Positions 61,998 through 64,000 of a DNA stretch of 64,000 nucleotides are shown here, piece after piece. The stretch's first letter is position 1. Each line of letters opens with the position of its first letter. The DNA comes from Oceanospirillum sp047518265 (GTDB lineage Bacteria; Pseudomonadota; Gammaproteobacteria; Pseudomonadales; Halomonadaceae), in the NCBI GenBank assembly GCA_047518265.1, contig JAKZRG010000074.1, positions 1 through 64,000 of the forward strand. The letters are read 5' to 3'. The translations under genes and the position numbers were made by a program. Under the pieces are notes generated by a model. That model saw only the letters and a program-made list of their open reading frames with translations. It ran no database searches and had not been told where the DNA came from.

Positions 61998-62034
61998 ATT
62001 GTTCTTACAGCACTTATCTCAAACTAATCAGCAA

Positions 62035-63711
62035 TCAAGCCGAAGGCTGCGCCTCCAACGAAATACCATCGTTATCCTGATCATCATCAACACGAGTCGA
62101 TACATTATCGTGCTGACGCACCAGTACGTTTTTACCTTCCAGCTGGCAGCGGGCGATAGACTGGGGTGCTAGGTCTGCGCCAAAGTCTTCTTTTGCCCAG
62201 CGTAGCAGTGATGCGGCCATAATAAACAGCACGGGAATCATCGGCAGTGCGACTAGGATGGTGGAGGTTTGTACGGCTTTTAGGCCGCCGACGGAGAGTA
62301 AGCCTACACCGACCAGTGCCAGTAGCAGTGTCCATAGGATACGGTTCCAGCGTGCCGGTTCTTGGTAGCCTGAGATCTCTTTAGTACAGATGGACGCTAG
62401 CATATACGCTGAGGAATCTACGGTGGTGGCTAGGAAGACAAAGCACAGTAGGGTAAACAGCGGTAATACGATTTCTGCACCCGGTAGGGTATTGAGTACC
62501 GCCACTACGGTAGCTGGAATTCCGCCTTCACTCAGTACCGCTTGTAGGTTAGCCCCTTGGTTTACATCCAGATCGATAGCGTAACCGCCCCAGATGGCGA
62601 AGAAGGCCCAGCAACCGACACTGCCCCAGATTACACCGTTAAGGATCAGTTCTTTGATGGTACGACCACGGGAGATACGTGCTACAAACAAGCCCATCAT
62701 AGGTGCATAGGCGATCCACCAAGCCCAGTAGAAGATTGTCCAACCTTCAGGGAAACCGCCTTTGGCGACAGGATCTGTCCAGAAGTTAATACGGAAGAAG
62801 TTATCCATAAACAGGCCAAAGCTGTTTGACCATAGGTTCAGCAAAAATACCGTTGAACCGGCAAACAGGACAAATATCAGCAGGATAAAACCTAAACCCG
62901 CATTGATATTGGATAGTGTCTGGATACCCTTATTCAGGCCGTTATAAACACTCCAAGCGATCATTGCAGTCCATGCTGCCAGAATAATCAGTTGCAGTAG
63001 GAAGGAATCCTCTAAGCCAAACATCTCTTGGAATAGGGCCGATACCAGAGGTACGGATAAACCAAGGGAAGTACCCACGCCACCCACAATAGAGAAGATA
63101 ACGATTACATCGATCACCTTACCTACAGGGCCGTCTACTAAGTCACCCAATACACCACGGCAAGCTTCACTGAGGCGTAATACGTGAACTTTACGAACAT
63201 ACAGAGCATAACCAATAGGCAGTGCAGGCATCAGGTATAACGCCCAAGGCACAACACCCCAGTGGAACATGGGATACATGGCGGCCCATTCGGCTGCTTC
63301 TGTTGATCCGCCCTCTACGCCCAGCGGTGGGCCGGACAGCAGATACAGAGGCTCAACAAAGGCCCAGTTACAGATAGATATTCCGATACCTGCGCAGAAC
63401 AGCATGGCGATCCAGGGGATCTTTTTAAATTCTGGCTGATCTTCCGGTGCACCCAGTTTAATACGGCCGATAGGGCTGTAGGCCAACCAGACCATAAAGA
63501 AGAAGCTGCCGATACCGGATAGCAAGTAGAGCCAGCCAAAGTTGCCGGTAAACCAACTGAGTAGGCCGCTAACCGCTGCTTTACCCGCTTCCGGGTTAAT
63601 GGCTAAGGGGATACTGGTGGCAAGAATAACCAGTACAGCAGGCCAGAGAATGGCCGGGTCTGTGGCTAGATTATTGCCGTCCTTTCGGACATTGTTTTCT
63701 GTAGTATTCAT
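62035..63711 (-). CDS. BCCT-family transporter
   Basis: 558 residues, 12 helices. The family signature reads WTIFYWAWWIAYAPMMGLFV and the upstream aromatic region is CNWAFVEPLYLLSGPPLGVE. It differs from the protein at 28010 in the first transmembrane pair (WFTGNFGWLYLLSGIGSFFF) and its C-terminal acidic tail (DDDQDNDG). It should import a quaternary or zwitterionic amine. The next gene upstream, an acyl-CoA-ligase-type ATP-grasp protein, points to use of the substrate for carbon. Confidence 0.93.
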   Translation of the reverse strand: MNTTENNVRKDGNNLATDPAILWPAVLVILATSIPLAINPEAGKAAVSGLLSWFTGNFGWLYLLSGIGSFFFMVWLAYSPIGRIKLGAPEDQPEFKKIPWIAMLFCAGIGISICNWAFVEPLYLLSGPPLGVEGGSTEAAEWAAMYPMFHWGVVPWALYLMPALPIGYALYVRKVHVLRLSEACRGVLGDLVDGPVGKVIDVIVIFSIVGGVGTSLGLSVPLVSALFQEMFGLEDSFLLQLIILAAWTAMIAWSVYNGLNKGIQTLSNINAGLGFILLIFVLFAGSTVFLLNLWSNSFGLFMDNFFRINFWTDPVAKGGFPEGWTIFYWAWWIAYAPMMGLFVARISRGRTIKELILNGVIWGSVGCWAFFAIWGGYAIDLDVNQGANLQAVLSEGGIPATVVAVLNTLPGAEIVLPLFTLLCFVFLATTVDSSAYMLASICTKEISGYQEPARWNRILWTLLLALVGVGLLSVGGLKAVQTSTILVALPMIPVLFIMAASLLRWAKEDFGADLAPQSIARCQLEGKNVLVRQHDNVSTRVDDDQDNDGISLEAQPSA

Positions 63712-63756
63712 GGTGTGTACCTTGTTTTATTTTATTCTTGTTTTACTACTACTTAT

Positions 63757-63796
63757 CGAACCTCAGATAACAGATAAACTGTTGGTCTGAGGTTCG
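63757..63796. other. Hairpin between the ATP-grasp and BCCT genes
   Basis: Perfect 11-bp arms CGAACCTCAGA/TCTGAGGTTCG around an 18-nt loop in the 145-bp gap. No T run follows in either direction, so it may be an mRNA stability or attenuation element rather than a terminator. Confidence 0.55.
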
Positions 63797-63856
63797 CGAT
63801 TGCTTCTTAAAATATGAGTGAACGTTTATTAAGCGCTCTCTCGTTTTAAAAAGAGA

Positions 63857-64000
63857 TTAAGAGGGAAGTGAGATAGGCAGCTCCTGTGTCTGGAAACGAA
63901 CAAGAGCATCAACGGCCACAACGCCTTGACCTTTGGGTCGTACCATCAGGGGGTTAATATCCAGCTCGGTGACTTGCTCCCAATGCTCCATAGCGAAATC
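63857..64000 (-). CDS. ATP-grasp acyl-CoA synthetase C-terminus, partial
   Basis: The last 47 codons of a gene continuing beyond the right edge: EQVTELDINPLMVRPKGQGV, then VAVDALVRF, ending SLPS. ELDINPL with a following Lys/Gly-rich turn is the C-terminal end of the ATP-grasp domain of ADP-forming acetate-CoA ligase and related succinyl-CoA-ligase-like proteins. It is upstream of the BCCT gene on the same strand, so the two may share a pathway. The window holds too little for a substrate call. Confidence 0.75.
   Translation of the reverse strand, partial: DFAMEHWEQVTELDINPLMVRPKGQGVVAVDALVRFQTQELPISLPS

Noticed and set aside
61782..62027. 81-codon plus-strand ORF downstream of the 346-aa gene
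   Set aside because: It starts with TTG inside a terminal-inverted-repeat element and runs through a terminator; composition is not protein-like.

Overview
The window looks like a chromosome segment of a marine gammaproteobacterium, probably an Oceanospirillales-type organism. The evidence is two BCCT osmolyte/quaternary-amine carriers, a periplasmic nitrate reductase cluster, two PhoX-type phosphatases, a urea channel, a haloalkane dehalogenase, a PACE efflux pump and many LysR regulators, in moderate-GC DNA. I cannot name the genus from sequence alone. No rRNA, tRNA or CRISPR array was seen.

Layout. 0-2.5 kb: a subtilase/AAA+ ATPase pair running off the left edge. 2.9-19.9 kb: mostly ordinary metabolism and regulation in divergent regulator/target pairs (P-type ATPase; EamA exporter/AraC; FAD oxidoreductase; two LysR; PACE pump; two acetyltransferases; SelO; LysR/SDR; DJ-1/MocR). 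20.4-24.7 kb: an AT-rich four-gene island encoding a CD-NTase, an E2-E1 fusion (Cap2-like), a JAMM isopeptidase (Cap3-like) and a PD-(D/E)xK-type nuclease. This is a type II CBASS anti-phage operon with an unusual effector, bounded by a 22-bp direct repeat lying in the 3' ends of two LysR gene fragments. 25-29.7 kb: HTH regulator, M81/MlrC hydrolase and BCCT carrier. 29.9-31.8 kb: an overlapping ATPase + TOPRIM-like gene pair, a second candidate defence module. 31.9-36.1 kb: LysR/MFS and a chemoreceptor. 36.2-40.8 kb: napFDABC plus a tiny membrane protein. 41.3-44.6 kb: an MbnP/MbnH/outer-membrane-barrel operon. 44.6-59.8 kb: YbaM, two periplasmic solute-binding proteins, two PhoX proteins, HAD phosphatase, diguanylate cyclase, TetR/haloalkane dehalogenase, LysR/SRPBCC and a urea transporter. 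59.8-62 kb: repeat-rich accessory DNA with two orphan genes. 62-64 kb: a second BCCT carrier and the 3' end of an ATP-grasp acyl-CoA ligase.

Repeats are a major theme. A ~104-bp MITE-like element with terminal inverted repeats and TA flanks is present in three full copies and one degenerate copy; one copy supplies the stop codon of an acetyltransferase gene. A separate 54-bp palindromic repeat occurs three times, one copy close to the CBASS island. An 18-bp motif occurs five times in the same orientation between 57.7 and 60.6 kb. Several regulator/target pairs have striking palindromes in their shared intergenic DNA (LysR/PACE, DJ-1/MocR, TetR/dehalogenase, LysR/MFS).
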